64,000 bases of DNA from Oscillospiraceae bacterium (GCA_017439425.1 JAFSJE010000069.1:19393-83392), one strand, 5' to 3'; positions 24,603-33,682 are shown, counted from the first letter of the stretch. Translations and numbers: made by a program. Notes: generated from the sequence alone by a model not told the origin.

Positions 24603-25286
24603 ATGGCTCTTAGTATTTTCGAGGTCGCCGGCCCTGTGATGATCGGCCCCTCCAGCTCTCACACCGCGGGCGCAGTACGGCTCGGGCGCATGAGCGCGCT
24701 TCTCTGCGAGGGCGAAATTACGCGCGCCGAGTTTCACCTCTACGGCTCCTTCGGCAAAACCTACCGCGGTCACGGCACCGACCTTGCGCTCGTCGCCGGA
24801 GTGCTCGGTATGGCGGAGGACGATGAGCGCCTCAGCCGCTCCTTTGAGATTGCCAGCGAGAGGGGCGTGGACTTCTCCTTTATCCCCGAGGAGCGAAAAA
24901 TGGAGCACGACAACTACGTTACAACGCTCTTCACGCTCTCAGACGGCACAGAGCGCACTGTAAGCGGAGTTTCCCTCGGCGGCGGACGAATTATGATAAC
25001 AGAGCTCGACGGCTTTTCGATGGAGCTCGGCTGTGAGAAGCCGACAGCGGTCATAGTCCACCGCGATGAGCGCGGAATGCTCGGGCATCTCACCGGCGCG
25101 CTCGGCTTTCTAGGGCTGAACATCGGCATCATGCGCTCAACGCGCAACGAAAAAGGCTCTGTCGCGGTATCTGTCATCGAGTGCGACGAGCATATTCCCG
25201 CCTACGTCAAGGACACGCTTATGGAGATAGGCGGCGTCGTCAGCGTGACTATCATTAATCCCGAGGAGGCTGAGAGCGTAATATGA
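24603..25286 (+). CDS. sdaAB: L-serine dehydratase, beta subunit
   Basis: A 227-residue subunit of the [4Fe-4S] L-serine dehydratase, which converts serine to pyruvate and ammonia. The N-terminal part has FEVAGPVMIGPSSSHTAGA with serine-binding residues, and residues 150-225 form an ACT-like domain (TAVIVHRDERGMLGHLTGAL). GGAGG precedes the ATG. It overlaps sdaAA by four bases (ATGA), and both are driven by the promoter at 24385. The leader carries the R3 hairpin. Confidence 0.96.
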   Translation: MALSIFEVAGPVMIGPSSSHTAGAVRLGRMSALLCEGEITRAEFHLYGSFGKTYRGHGTDLALVAGVLGMAEDDERLSRSFEIASERGVDFSFIPEERKMEHDNYVTTLFTLSDGTERTVSGVSLGGGRIMITELDGFSMELGCEKPTAVIVHRDERGMLGHLTGALGFLGLNIGIMRSTRNEKGSVAVSVIECDEHIPAYVKDTLMEIGGVVSVTIINPEEAESVI

Positions 25287-26152
25287 ACAGCTTTGAACGC
25301 ATTATTGCCATCGGCAACACCTCCGCCCTCCCACTCTGGCGCGTCATTCTGAACGACGAGATACAGAATTTCGGCACCACCGAGGAGGCGGTTTTCAAAA
25401 AGCTCGATAAGCGCTATGAGATCATGCGCCGAGCAAGCCACAGGGCGGAGTATGAGCCGCTCACCACTGCCGGCGGACTTATCTCCGGCGTTACCGCGCA
25501 GGCAAAGCGCTACGCTGACGACGGCAATACGCTCTGCGGCGATTTTATCTCGAAGGTCATCGTAAAGGCTCTCTCCGGCAGCGAGGCGAACGCCGCAATG
25601 GGGCGCATCTGCGCCTGCCCGACGGCAGGATCGTGCGGAATCGTTCCTGCGGTGCTCGTAACTCTTGAGGAGGAGAAGCTCATTCCCCGCCGCAGGGTGC
25701 TCGAGGCGCTTCTCCTCGCCTCCGGCTTCGGCGCGATAGTCACGGAAAACGCCACCGTCGCGGGCGCGGAGGGCGGCTGTCAGGCTGAGTGCGGCGTTGC
25801 GGCGGCGATGGCTGCGGCTGCGGCGGTCTATCTCATGGGCGGCACGGACGATATGGCGGTCAGTGCCTTCTCGATCGCGCTCATGAACGTGATGGGGCTT
25901 GTCTGCGACCCCGTGGCCGGGCTTGTGCAGATTCCCTGCGCCCAGCGAAACGCATCTCAGGCGGTAAACGCCCTCGTCTCCGCAGATCTCGCCCTCGGCG
26001 GCATGACCTGCCCCGTAACGCCCGACGAGATGGTCGAGACGATGTACTCCGTCGGTCAGATGCTCCCGCGCGAGCTTAGAGAAACTGCGCTCGGCGGCAT
26101 GGCAGCAACGGAGAGTGCAAAGAAGATCGAAGCGGAAATTTTCGGTAAATAA
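25283..26152 (+). CDS. sdaAA: L-serine dehydratase, alpha subunit
   Basis: The 289-residue catalytic subunit. Iron-sulfur ligands are visible in GRICACPTAGSCGIVP and in MGLVCDPVAGLVQIPC, and the glycine-rich GAEGGCQAECG block is present. The cluster is oxygen labile, fitting an anaerobe. The operon ends with a clear terminator. With serA-serC and a ThrE-type exporter in the same window, the cell appears to keep serine in tight balance. Confidence 0.96.
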   Translation: MNSFERIIAIGNTSALPLWRVILNDEIQNFGTTEEAVFKKLDKRYEIMRRASHRAEYEPLTTAGGLISGVTAQAKRYADDGNTLCGDFISKVIVKALSGSEANAAMGRICACPTAGSCGIVPAVLVTLEEEKLIPRRRVLEALLLASGFGAIVTENATVAGAEGGCQAECGVAAAMAAAAAVYLMGGTDDMAVSAFSIALMNVMGLVCDPVAGLVQIPCAQRNASQAVNALVSADLALGGMTCPVTPDEMVETMYSVGQMLPRELRETALGGMAATESAKKIEAEIFGK

Positions 26153-26155
26153 ATC

Positions 26156-26188
26156 GAAGCGGCCAACCTGAGCTGACCGCTTCTTTTT
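26156..26188 (+). terminator. Terminator of the sdaAB-sdaAA operon
   Basis: GAAGCGG (26156-26162) pairs with CCGCTTC (26177-26183), extended by CA/TG pairing, and is followed by TTTTT. Confidence 0.88.
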
Positions 26189-26200
26189 CGGTAGTGGAGG

Positions 26201-27205
26201 TTAAACACTATCTTTATTCACAGGAGCATTTTGCTGCTCCGCGAATTTCTTCATTTTCTTCGCCCTCGAGCGCTTGATGCTGACCTTCACAATTATAACG
26301 ATTGCAACAACAACGACCGCCAGAATCACAAGCACAGGAATTGCTGCGACAAAGTTGATGAACAGCTCGGAGATATTATATCCGATGTCTTCAATGCTCT
26401 GCATAAAGCCGTCGCCGACCCTCTGCCAGTAGCTTCTCTTTTCCGGCTCAACGATGGTAAGTCGCTGAACCTCCTCAACCGTGAGGTTTACAGTCGAGTA
26501 ATCGACCTGCCTCTGCCAGTTGCGGAGGGTCGATTCAAGGCTCTCGATCTGATAGCGTATCTCACTGAGGCGGCTCTCAAGCTCCAGCATATCGCTGACA
26601 GTCTCCGCCTTTTCCATCATTGCCATGACCCGCTCCTGCTCGAGCCGGTAGGTATCGAGTCTCGACTGCGTATCGTAATACTGCGCGGTTATGTTCTCCG
26701 CCCAGTCTCTCACGTCGACGACATTGCCGACGTCAGACAGCGCACTTTTCATGCTCGTAAAGCTCTCGGCGGGCACGCGGATGGTAAAGGATGCAGTGCG
26801 GGTCGGGGCGTAATTTTCCCACTGGTATCTGAGCCGCTGACCGGTAATGTAGCTCGACTCGAGAAATCCGCCGTAGCTCTCAACAAGGTCGTAGACCGCC
26901 TCGACGCTCTTTTCAAAATCCGTGGTTTCGACTGTTGCGGAAGCAGAGTAAATCATCTTCTCGGCAAAGTCTGTATTCGAGGTTTTCGATATGAGCGACG
27001 AGCTTCCCTTTGAGTAATTTGCCGCTGCGCCGCCGTCATAGTAGAAGTCGCCCTCCATCATCGGCGCCTCAGCGGGCGAATCGTATGCCTCATTCATCGA
27101 ATAGGGAGCGCTGTTCTTCGCGTCCATCGGGCTGACTGACGCGCAGGAAGCGATGAGCGCGGAAATAAGAACAAGCGAAATAATCAGAGCTATTTTCTTT
27201 TTCAT
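26201..27205 (-). CDS. DUF4349 lipoprotein
   Basis: A 334-residue protein with a lipoprotein signal (ISALIASC lipobox, lipidated Cys at 21), a low-complexity stretch, a DUF4349 domain from about residue 85 (SASVETTDFEKSVEAVYDLV, coiled coil DMLELESRLSEIRYQIESLE), one C-terminal membrane segment (AAIPVLVILAVVVVAIVIIV) and a basic tail. DUF4349 proteins are membrane-anchored and of unknown function. Its ribosome-binding site GGGGGTT is within a 13-bp hairpin in the leader (27212-27262). Confidence 0.85.
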   Translation of the reverse strand: MKKKIALIISLVLISALIASCASVSPMDAKNSAPYSMNEAYDSPAEAPMMEGDFYYDGGAAANYSKGSSSLISKTSNTDFAEKMIYSASATVETTDFEKSVEAVYDLVESYGGFLESSYITGQRLRYQWENYAPTRTASFTIRVPAESFTSMKSALSDVGNVVDVRDWAENITAQYYDTQSRLDTYRLEQERVMAMMEKAETVSDMLELESRLSEIRYQIESLESTLRNWQRQVDYSTVNLTVEEVQRLTIVEPEKRSYWQRVGDGFMQSIEDIGYNISELFINFVAAIPVLVILAVVVVAIVIIVKVSIKRSRAKKMKKFAEQQNAPVNKDSV

Positions 27206-27211
27206 ACAGAT

Positions 27212-27262
27212 AACCCCCTTTTTTCCATCTTACACTACTTAGACTGCGAAAAAAAGGGGGTT
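27212..27262 (-). promoter_or_regulatory. Leader hairpin covering the DUF4349 ribosome-binding site
   Basis: A perfect 13-bp inverted repeat: AACCCCCTTTTTT (27212-27224) and AAAAAAGGGGGTT (27250-27262), with a 25-base loop. On the minus strand the second arm contains the GGGGGTT Shine-Dalgarno sequence seven bases before the ATG, so folding would block translation if transcription starts upstream of the first arm. Confidence 0.65.
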
Positions 27263-27288
27263 GTTCCCAATATTTAGTTACAGTTTGG

Positions 27289-28065
27289 TTACAGAACCTT
27301 GAGAAGGAAGCTTTTCAAGCGGTCAGACGACGGATAGCCGAAAATCTCCTCCGGCGTTCCCTGCTCCACGATTTTGCCGCCGTCCATAAAGACCACGCGG
27401 GTGCCGACCTCGCGGGCGAAGCCCATCTCGTGGGTAACGACGACCATCGTCATGCCGGAGTGCGCAAGCTCCTTCATAACGTCGAGCACCTCGCCGACCA
27501 TCTCAGGGTCGAGAGCGCTCGTCGGCTCGTCGAAGAGCATGACCTCCGGCTCCATCATAAGAGCGCGGACGATTGCGATTCTCTGCTTCTGACCGCCGGA
27601 GAGCTGGTTCGGGTACGCCTCGGCTCTGTCGCGCAGTCCCACTCTGTCGAGGAGCTTCAGTGCCTTTTCGTTCGCCTCAGCCTCGGTCATTTTCTTCAGC
27701 TCGACCGGCGCGAGGGTCATATTTTTTAGAACGGTCATATGCGGGAAGAGGTTGAAGTGCTGGAACACCATACCCATCTTCTGGCGGTGCTTGTCAATGT
27801 CGAGCTTAACCATCTTGCCCTCGGCATTTTTGATTTTTTTCTTCGTGATGTCAACGCCGTCGAAGTTTATATCGCCCTCCGTCGGCTCCTCCATGAGGTT
27901 GAGGCAGCGGAGAAAGGTCGATTTTCCCGAGCCGGACGGGCCGATCACGACCACGACCTCGCCCTTTGTGATGGCGATATCGACGCCGTCGAGCGCCTTG
28001 ATGGCGCCGCGGTTATAGTGCTTTTTGAGGCCATTGACCTCAATCATTGTGTCTGCGGTCGCCAC
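27289..28065 (-). CDS. Polar amino-acid ABC transporter, ATP-binding subunit
   Basis: A 258-residue GlnQ-type ATPase with Walker [10 protein letters not shown], signature LSGGQKQR and Walker [17 protein letters not shown] start at 28065 is preferred because AGGAG lies eight bases upstream; an ATG six codons later has no such site. It overlaps the permease gene by 26 bases. Together with the permease and binding protein it forms a complete importer for a polar amino acid. Confidence 0.95.
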   Translation of the reverse strand: MATADTMIEVNGLKKHYNRGAIKALDGVDIAITKGEVVVVIGPSGSGKSTFLRCLNLMEEPTEGDINFDGVDITKKKIKNAEGKMVKLDIDKHRQKMGMVFQHFNLFPHMTVLKNMTLAPVELKKMTEAEANEKALKLLDRVGLRDRAEAYPNQLSGGQKQRIAIVRALMMEPEVMLFDEPTSALDPEMVGEVLDVMKELAHSGMTMVVVTHEMGFAREVGTRVVFMDGGKIVEQGTPEEIFGYPSSDRLKSFLLKVL

Positions 28066-28834
28066 GGCTCATTCTCCTTTCGATATATGCTATCAGCTTG
28101 CTTGTCGGGAAGCAGAGGCAGAAGTAGATCGCCGTCGCAACAAGCAGCGGCTCCATAATTGTAAAGGTCGCGCTCTTAACGGAGTTTACGGCGCTCATGA
28201 TGTCCTGAACTCCGATGGTGTATGTAATAGCGGACTCCTTGATGATTACGACGAACTCGTTTGCGATTGCGGGCAGTATGTTCTTTATCGCCTGCGGCAG
28301 GATTATGAAGCGCAGGGTCTGGAACGAGCTGAGTCCGAGACTGCGCGCCGCTTCGGTCTGCCCGCGGTCGATGGACTGGATGCCGCTTCGCATTATTTCG
28401 CAGAGATACGCGCCGGAGTTCATGCCGAGCGCGACGATGCCAGGGAAGAAGCGCTCAAACTTCACAAAGCCCAGAAACGTGAACTTTGGGAGGCTGATAA
28501 CGCCGAAAACGCCGTAGTAGATGATGAAAATCTGAACTATTACCGGCGTTGAGCGCAGTATCTCAACATAAGCCGTCGCAAGAAAGCTCAGGGGGTTGAA
28601 CTTTGCGATGGCGCGGAGCGTGGGATTGTCGGTGAGCTTGCCCTCCTTAGTCATACCGACAAAGGCAAAGGGCCGGAACTCGCTGAGGCGCATCGTAGCA
28701 AGCACGATTGCCAGAATGAAGCCTATGGCAACCGTAAAGAGGCTGAGGAGCACGGTTACAGCCGTGCCCTGCCAGAAAAGCTTCATAAATGGTCCGATTT
28801 TTGAGAAATTTTCTAATTTTATCAGGTCGCCCAT
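28040..28834 (-). CDS. Polar amino-acid ABC transporter, permease subunit
   Basis: A 264-residue HisM/GlnP-type permease with about five membrane segments and the ATPase-contacting EAA loop ([25 protein letters not shown]). Only one permease gene is present, so it probably works as a homodimer. It follows the binding-protein gene after a 24-base hairpin and overlaps the ATPase gene. Confidence 0.95.
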   Translation of the reverse strand: MGDLIKLENFSKIGPFMKLFWQGTAVTVLLSLFTVAIGFILAIVLATMRLSEFRPFAFVGMTKEGKLTDNPTLRAIAKFNPLSFLATAYVEILRSTPVIVQIFIIYYGVFGVISLPKFTFLGFVKFERFFPGIVALGMNSGAYLCEIMRSGIQSIDRGQTEAARSLGLSSFQTLRFIILPQAIKNILPAIANEFVVIIKESAITYTIGVQDIMSAVNSVKSATFTIMEPLLVATAIYFCLCFPTSKLIAYIERRMSRGDRRHND

Positions 28835-28852
28835 AGTCTTTTAACCTCGCAA

Positions 28853-28876
28853 GAGGGAGAGCTTGTGCTCTCCCTC
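28853..28876 (-). terminator. Hairpin between binding-protein and permease genes
   Basis: GAGGGAGAGC (28853-28862) pairs perfectly with GCTCTCCCTC (28867-28876). There is no T tract in the direction of transcription, so it is more likely an mRNA-stabilising or processing hairpin that raises binding-protein output than a full terminator. Confidence 0.7.
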
Positions 28877-28894
28877 AATATTTTGTTTCAGCTC

Positions 28895-29827
28895 TCAGCC
28901 CTCGATAAGTCCCTCGTAGATGTCGCCGGTGGAGAGCTCGTTAGCCTCGGCGATGAACTTTGCCATGCTGCCGTCGGCAAGAGCCTGCTCAACTGCGGCG
29001 TTTACAGCCGCGAGGAGCTCGGGATTGTCCTTCTGTACGCCGACTGCGCTGCCCTCGGAGTCCTCATAGGGAACGTCGAGCACGATGGCGAGGTCGGGGT
29101 AGTTCTTTGCATAGTTCTCGGCAACGGCGGTCTCGATGTAAGCGCCGTCAAGCTTGCCGGTGATGAGCTCTGCGATGATATCGGTGACCTTGACGAGCTT
29201 CACGATGTCAGCGTCGGGGCTGAACTTCTCAGCGAGGTCTACCTGGATGGATCCGATCTGAGCGCCGACGGAAACGTCAGCCTTGTTGGTATCCTCGAGA
29301 GACGCGAACTTATCCTTGTTTGCCTGGGTGGTGACGAAGCTCTGACCGCCCTCATAGTAGATGGTGGAGAAGTCCATGATTCCGGCACGCTTGGGATCGG
29401 CGGAAAGGCCCGCAAGACCGAGGTCAACGCTCTTGGTCTGAAGCTCCATGAGAACGCCGTCGAAGTCAACGGTCACGATCTCGAGCTCAAGACCCATGTA
29501 ATCAGCGATGTACTGTGCGAGAGCAACGTCGAAGCCGGAAAGGCTCATGCTGCCGTCAGCACCGACAGAGTAGAACTCATAGGGAGCGAAGTCGGGGCTC
29601 GTCGCTACGGTGAGCTTGCCGGGGTTTACCGTGGTGACGGTCGGAGCAGCGGGCGTATCGTCAGATGTCGCCGGAGCGTCGTTCGATGCAGCGGGAGCGT
29701 CATTATTCGCTGCGGGGGTGATGTTTGCCGATGAGGCAGTATTGTCAGAAGCGGTGGAGCAGGATGCGAGCGCGAAAACCATAATTAGCGAAAGCGCCAG
29801 CGCAACGATCTTTGAAAGTTTATTCAT
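28895..29827 (-). CDS. Polar amino-acid ABC transporter, substrate-binding lipoprotein
   Basis: A 310-residue lipoprotein: signal sequence with lipobox ALASC, a low-complexity linker rich in Ala, Asn, Asp and Pro (about residues 25-65), then a periplasmic-binding-protein type 2 domain (KLTVATSPDFAPYEF, SGFDVALAQYIADYMG). The linker should hold the domain away from the membrane. It is the first gene of the importer operon, behind a promoter that contains palindromic operators. The substrate cannot be told from sequence; operator shape hints at arginine-type control. Confidence 0.93.
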   Translation of the reverse strand: MNKLSKIVALALSLIMVFALASCSTASDNTASSANITPAANNDAPAASNDAPATSDDTPAAPTVTTVNPGKLTVATSPDFAPYEFYSVGADGSMSLSGFDVALAQYIADYMGLELEIVTVDFDGVLMELQTKSVDLGLAGLSADPKRAGIMDFSTIYYEGGQSFVTTQANKDKFASLEDTNKADVSVGAQIGSIQVDLAEKFSPDADIVKLVKVTDIIAELITGKLDGAYIETAVAENYAKNYPDLAIVLDVPYEDSEGSAVGVQKDNPELLAAVNAAVEQALADGSMAKFIAEANELSTGDIYEGLIEG

Positions 29828-29844
29828 TGTGTTATCCTCTTTTC

Positions 29845-29914
29845 TGAATATTTATCGGATGAACGCATTATATAATGAATATTTATAAATTGCAATACTT
29901 AATATTTATAAATT
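29845..29914 (-). promoter_or_regulatory. Importer promoter with AT-rich palindromic operators
   Basis: On the minus strand TTGCAA (29895-29890) and TATAAT (29872-29867) are 17 bases apart. The 14-mer AATATTTATAAATT, containing the palindrome ATTTATAAAT, occurs at 29878-29891, inside the spacer, and at 29901-29914, just upstream of the -35. A partial third site TGAATATTTAT is at 29845-29855, near the expected start of transcription. This is the layout of a repressed promoter. Confidence 0.72.
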
Positions 29915-29957
29915 CAGCACATTAAAGCGGCAAATTTTATAGCACAATGCACAAAAA

Positions 29958-29984
29958 CACCCCCGTCATCGTCTGACGGGGGTG
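29958..29984 (-). terminator. Terminator of gpmA
   Basis: CACCCCCGTCA (29958-29968) pairs with TGACGGGGGTG (29974-29984) with a five-base loop, and on the minus strand TTTTT follows. It lies beyond the R2 hairpin from the gpmA stop codon. Confidence 0.9.
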
Positions 29985-30019
29985 AATATCGGGCTGAATA
30001 TTATGAATATATCCCGGAT

Positions 30020-30120
30020 GCTTGCGCTGTATTTTTTCGTCCGGCGAGGCTTTCTTTCGCAGGCAGTACTTCAAGTACGGCAAGAAAGTATAACGAAGCC
30101 GGGCGGAAAAAGACAAGCAA
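30020..30120. repeat. Long hairpin repeat, copy R2
   Basis: TGCTTG at the left end matches CAAGCA at the right end, with further inverted blocks TTTTTTCG / CGGAAAAA, CCGGC / GCCGG and AGTACTT / AAGTACG-type pairing at the tip. Tip and arm sequences (TTCGTTAT, AGTAnTGnCTGC, AAAAAAT near GCGC) recur in copy R1. It lies between the gpmA stop codon and its terminator. Confidence 0.68.
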
Positions 30121-30123
30121 TGA

Positions 30124-30870
30124 TTACTGCTTCTTGCCCTGGTTGGCAACAGCCTGCATCTTGGCGTTGATAGCGTCCTGATCGCCGAGGTAGTAGTGAC
30201 GGATGACGTTGAAGTTATCGTCAAACTCGTAGACGAGCGGAGTGCCGGTGGGGATATTTACGCCGATGATCTCCTCGTCGGAGAGGTTGTCAAAGTACTT
30301 GACAAGGGCGCGGAGTGAGTTGCCGTGGGCGGCGATGATCACGCGCTTGCCGGCCTGCATATCCTTCTTGATGACCTCTTCAAAGTAGGGAACGACGCGC
30401 TCGATGGTGGTCTCGAGGCTCTCATTTGCCGGGAGGCACTCCTTCGGAACGTCGCGGAACATAGCCTGCTTCGTTGCGGAGCGGGGATCGTCCTCAGGGA
30501 GCTCAGGCGGCTTTACGTCGAAGCTGCGGCGCCAGATCTTGACCTGCTCCTCGCCGTACTTCTCAGCGGTCTCGGACTTGTTGAGGCCCTGGAGTGCGCC
30601 GTAGTGACGCTCGTTGAGCTTCCAGCTCTTGATAACGGGCAGCCATGCTCTGTCCATCTCGTCAAGGGCAATGTTGAGGGTGTGGATAGCGCGCTTGAGG
30701 TAGGAGGTGTAGCATACGTCGAAGTCGTATCCGAGCTCCTTCATAACCTTACCGGCGTTCTTGGCCTCCTCGCGGCCCTTATCGCTGAGCTCTACATCGG
30801 TCCAGCCGGTGAAGAGGTTGAGCTTGTTCCACTCAGATTCGCCGTGACGGACAAGTACGAGTTTAGTCAT
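30124..30870 (-). CDS. gpmA: 2,3-bisphosphoglycerate-dependent phosphoglycerate mutase
   Basis: A 248-residue histidine phosphatase-fold mutase that interconverts 3- and 2-phosphoglycerate. The phosphohistidine motif is [10 protein letters not shown] at the N-terminus, and the second histidine is in [29 protein letters not shown] is the usual substrate loop. It follows tpiA by 23 bases and completes a pgk-tpiA-gpmA set for lower glycolysis. Confidence 0.96.
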   Translation of the reverse strand: MTKLVLVRHGESEWNKLNLFTGWTDVELSDKGREEAKNAGKVMKELGYDFDVCYTSYLKRAIHTLNIALDEMDRAWLPVIKSWKLNERHYGALQGLNKSETAEKYGEEQVKIWRRSFDVKPPELPEDDPRSATKQAMFRDVPKECLPANESLETTIERVVPYFEEVIKKDMQAGKRVIIAAHGNSLRALVKYFDNLSDEEIIGVNIPTGTPLVYEFDDNFNVIRHYYLGDQDAINAKMQAVANQGKKQ

Positions 30871-30893
30871 ATTATTTTCTCCTTATTAAATAA

Positions 30894-31667
30894 TTAGTCC
30901 TGATTTGCAGCATTGATTATGGCGGCAAACTTCTCGGGAACGAGGCTTGCACCGCCGATGAGACCGCCGTCGATGTCGGGCTGGCTGAGAAGCTCAGCGG
31001 CGTTCTTCTCATTCATGCTTCCGCCGTACTGGATGGTGACGGAACGGGCAACTCTCGCTCCGTAAATATCGCGGATGACGCCGCGGATTGCGGAGCAGAC
31101 CTCGTTTGCCTGCTCGGCAGTTGCGGTCTTGCCGGTGCCGATAGCCCAGATGGGCTCGTAGGCGATGATCACACGGCGCATCTTATCCGCGGAAACTCCG
31201 GAGAGCGCAGTCTTGACCTGGAGAGCAATGAGCTCAAGAGTGATTCCCTTCTCGCGCTGCTCGAGGGATTCGCCGACGCAGACGATGGGGTTGAGACCCG
31301 CCTCGAGGGCGGTGTGAACCTTTGCGTTGACGGAGAAATCGGTCTCGCCGTAGTACTGTCTTCTCTCGGAGTGACCGATGATGACATACTTTACGCCGAG
31401 GTCGGTGAGCATGTTCGCACTGACCTCGCCGGTGAAAGCGCCCTTCTCGTTCTCGTTGAGGTTCTCGGCGCCGACTCCGACCTTAGCGTCGCGGAACGCC
31501 TTGACGGCGGCGGGCAGGTCGACAAACGGGGCGCAGATCACGACGTCGCACCACTTCTGCTTGGGTATGAGGGTCTTGAGCTCATCGGCAAAGGGCTTGA
31601 CCTCGCTGGGGAGCTTGTTCATTTTCCAGTTACCGGCTATAACGGTCTTGCGGTATTTTCTGTTCAT
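30894..31667 (-). CDS. tpiA: Triosephosphate isomerase
   Basis: A 256-residue TIM-barrel enzyme interconverting glyceraldehyde-3-phosphate and dihydroxyacetone phosphate. Catalytic blocks are AGNWKMNK (Lys), IIGHSERR (His) and IAYEPIWAIGTG (Glu). The ATG at 31667 gives the usual length; the frame is open 11 codons further upstream but that start would add an atypical leader. It lies between pgk and gpmA on the same strand. Confidence 0.97.
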   Translation of the reverse strand: MNRKYRKTVIAGNWKMNKLPSEVKPFADELKTLIPKQKWCDVVICAPFVDLPAAVKAFRDAKVGVGAENLNENEKGAFTGEVSANMLTDLGVKYVIIGHSERRQYYGETDFSVNAKVHTALEAGLNPIVCVGESLEQREKGITLELIALQVKTALSGVSADKMRRVIIAYEPIWAIGTGKTATAEQANEVCSAIRGVIRDIYGARVARSVTIQYGGSMNEKNAAELLSQPDIDGGLIGGASLVPEKFAAIINAANQD

Positions 31668-31718
31668 ATGTGAAACACTTCTTTCTTGTGTAGATATCAA
31701 GGTTATAAGCGCACTTTA

Positions 31719-31740
31719 AGGGGCGGAATGCTCCGCCCCT
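31719..31740 (-). terminator. Hairpin between pgk and tpiA
   Basis: AGGGGCGGA (31719-31727) pairs perfectly with TCCGCCCCT (31732-31740) around a four-base loop just after the pgk stop. Only weak T content follows, so partial termination or mRNA processing is likely. Confidence 0.7.
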
Positions 31741-31751
31741 CTGAAGCGAAA

Positions 31752-33026
31752 TTATTTGTCGAGGAGAGCCGCCACGCCCGGAAGCTCCTTGCCCTCAAGG
31801 AACTCGAGGGAAGCGCCGCCACCGGTGGAGATGTGGGTGATCTTATCGGCAAAGCCGAGCTGCTCGCAGGCTGCAGCGGAGTCGCCACCGCCGACGATGG
31901 TGATAGCCTCGGAATCAGCGAGTGCCTGGGCAACAGCGATGGTGCCCTTTGCGAGGGTCGGGTTCTCAAAAACGCCCATCGGGCCGTTCCAGACAACGGT
32001 CTTGGCGCTCTTAACAGCGTCAGCAAAGAGCTCGCGGGTCTTCTCACCGATGTCGAGACCCATGAGGTCGGCAGGAATCTTGTCGGAATCGACGGTGCAT
32101 ACCTCGACCGGTCCGTCGATAGGATCGGGGAAGGACTTGGAAACGACGGTGTCGACCGGCAGGAGGAGCTTTACGCCCTTCTCCTCGGCCTTCTTCATCA
32201 TCTCGCGGCAGTAGTCAAGCTTCTCAGAGTCGAGAAGGCTGGTGCCGACAGTGTAGCCCTTAGCGGCGAGGAAGGTGTAAGCCATGCCGCCGCCGATAAT
32301 GAGGGTGTCGACCTTCTCAAGGAGGTTGGAGATAACGTTGAGCTTATCGGAGACCTTGGCGCCGCCGAGGATCGCGACGAAGGGACGCTCGGGATCGGCG
32401 AGAGCCTTGCCCATGATGCCGATTTCCTTCTCAATAAGGAAGCCGCAGACGGCGGGGAGGTACTCGGTTACGCCGGCAGTGGTGGCGTGAGCGCGGTGTA
32501 CGGTGCCGAACGCGTCGGAAACGAAGATATCAGCGAGGGAAGCGAGCTTCTTGGAGAGCTCGGGATCGTTCTTGGTCTCGCCCTTCTCGAAGCGGGTGTT
32601 CTCGAGGAGCATGATCTCGCCGGGCTTAAGCTCGGCGGCAAGAGCCTGAGCGGACTCGCCGCAGACGTCGCTCGCCATCTTTACCTCCTGGCCGAGGAGC
32701 TCAGAAAGGCGCTCGGCTACGGGCTTGAGTGAGAGCTTCTTGAGGCTCTTCTTCCACGCGTCCTCAGTAAGGGTGGCGGGGTCGGCACCCTTCTCGGTCT
32801 GCTTCTTAACGAAGGAATCGAAGGTTGCGTTGGGCTTGCCCATGTGGCTGCAGGCGATGACGGCGGCGCCGTTCTCGAGCAGGTACTTGATGGTGGGCAG
32901 AGCGGCAACGATGCGCTTATCGCTCGTGATAACGCCGTTCTTGGTGGGTACGTTGAAATCGCAGCGGAGGAGCACCTTTTTGCCCTTGACGTCGATGTCG
33001 CGGACAGATTTCTTCTGATAGTTCAT
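31752..33026 (-). CDS. pgk: Phosphoglycerate kinase
   Basis: A 424-residue glycolytic kinase that makes ATP from 1,3-bisphosphoglycerate. The N-domain has [13 protein letters not shown] and the arginine-rich substrate site; the C-domain has the ATP-binding [14 protein letters not shown] and a late [13 protein letters not shown] block. A few internal insertions make it slightly longer than the usual 390-400. AAAGGAGA precedes the ATG. It begins the pgk-tpiA-gpmA run; gapA is not in the window. Confidence 0.97.
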   Translation of the reverse strand: MNYQKKSVRDIDVKGKKVLLRCDFNVPTKNGVITSDKRIVAALPTIKYLLENGAAVIACSHMGKPNATFDSFVKKQTEKGADPATLTEDAWKKSLKKLSLKPVAERLSELLGQEVKMASDVCGESAQALAAELKPGEIMLLENTRFEKGETKNDPELSKKLASLADIFVSDAFGTVHRAHATTAGVTEYLPAVCGFLIEKEIGIMGKALADPERPFVAILGGAKVSDKLNVISNLLEKVDTLIIGGGMAYTFLAAKGYTVGTSLLDSEKLDYCREMMKKAEEKGVKLLLPVDTVVSKSFPDPIDGPVEVCTVDSDKIPADLMGLDIGEKTRELFADAVKSAKTVVWNGPMGVFENPTLAKGTIAVAQALADSEAITIVGGGDSAAACEQLGFADKITHISTGGGASLEFLEGKELPGVAALLDK

Positions 33027-33066
33027 AGCGAAAATCTCCTTTACAATAATATACTAAATTAGTTGG

Positions 33067-33570
33067 TTAAACCTGTTCATCTTTCATCTCGCCGTAATCC
33101 CTCAGCTCGGGAAAGCCCTGCTGTCGGAGCGCCTCATAGCACATGATCGCCGCCGTATTGCCGAGATTGAGGCTTCGCGCCTCGGGTCTCATCGGAAGGC
33201 GGATGCACCTGTCGCGGTATCTCTCCCGAAGCCACAGAGGAAGCCCTGCGGTCTCCTTGCCGAAGAGTATCCAAACATCGCCGGTGAGGTCGGCATCGGT
33301 ATAGCATCTCGGTGCCTTCGTCGTTGTCAGCCAGAGCTTTTCGTTCCCATGCTGACTGAGGAAGTCATCGATATTCTCATAGACCGTGATATCGACCATT
33401 GGCCAATAGTCCAGCCCGGCCCTTTTGACGGCCTTGTCCGATATATCGAAGCCGAGAGGCTTCACGAGGTGCAGCCTTGCCCTCGTTGCAGCGCAGGTGC
33501 GCGCTATATTGCCGGTATTTGACGGGATTTCCGGCTCTACCAAAACAAGATTTATCAAATTCAACACCAT
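33067..33570 (-). CDS. trmL: tRNA (cytidine(34)-2'-O)-methyltransferase
   Basis: A 167-residue SPOUT methyltransferase that 2'-O-methylates the wobble base of tRNA-Leu isoacceptors. Blocks are VEPEIPSNTGNIARTC, LVKPLGFDI, ILFGKETAGLP and the knot region RSLNLGNTAAIMCYEAL. The ATG at 33570 has no Shine-Dalgarno sequence; a consensus-spaced promoter ends five bases upstream, so the message is probably leaderless. A TTG two codons later is a less likely start. Confidence 0.92.
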   Translation of the reverse strand: MVLNLINLVLVEPEIPSNTGNIARTCAATRARLHLVKPLGFDISDKAVKRAGLDYWPMVDITVYENIDDFLSQHGNEKLWLTTTKAPRCYTDADLTGDVWILFGKETAGLPLWLRERYRDRCIRLPMRPEARSLNLGNTAAIMCYEALRQQGFPELRDYGEMKDEQV

Positions 33571-33575
33571 AGCTT

Positions 33576-33604
33576 ATAATATACTCTTTTTGCCGATTTT
33601 TCAA
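33576..33604 (-). promoter_or_regulatory. Promoter of trmL, predicting a leaderless mRNA
   Basis: TTGAAA (33604-33599) and TATTAT (33581-33576) are 17 bases apart on the minus strand. The ATG begins at 33570, only five bases past the -10, where transcription itself should start. Confidence 0.68.
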
Positions 33605-33682
33605 TAACTATTTTGGCTTTTTATAAAATAAATATGACGAAAAAGGGCTAATTCTGAACTTAGCTTGTTATCCTTTTGTCTA

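Noticed and set aside
29876..29914. Possible origin-type or recombination repeat
   Set aside because: The repeats fit exactly around a -35/-10 promoter of the binding-protein gene, so operators are the simpler reading.
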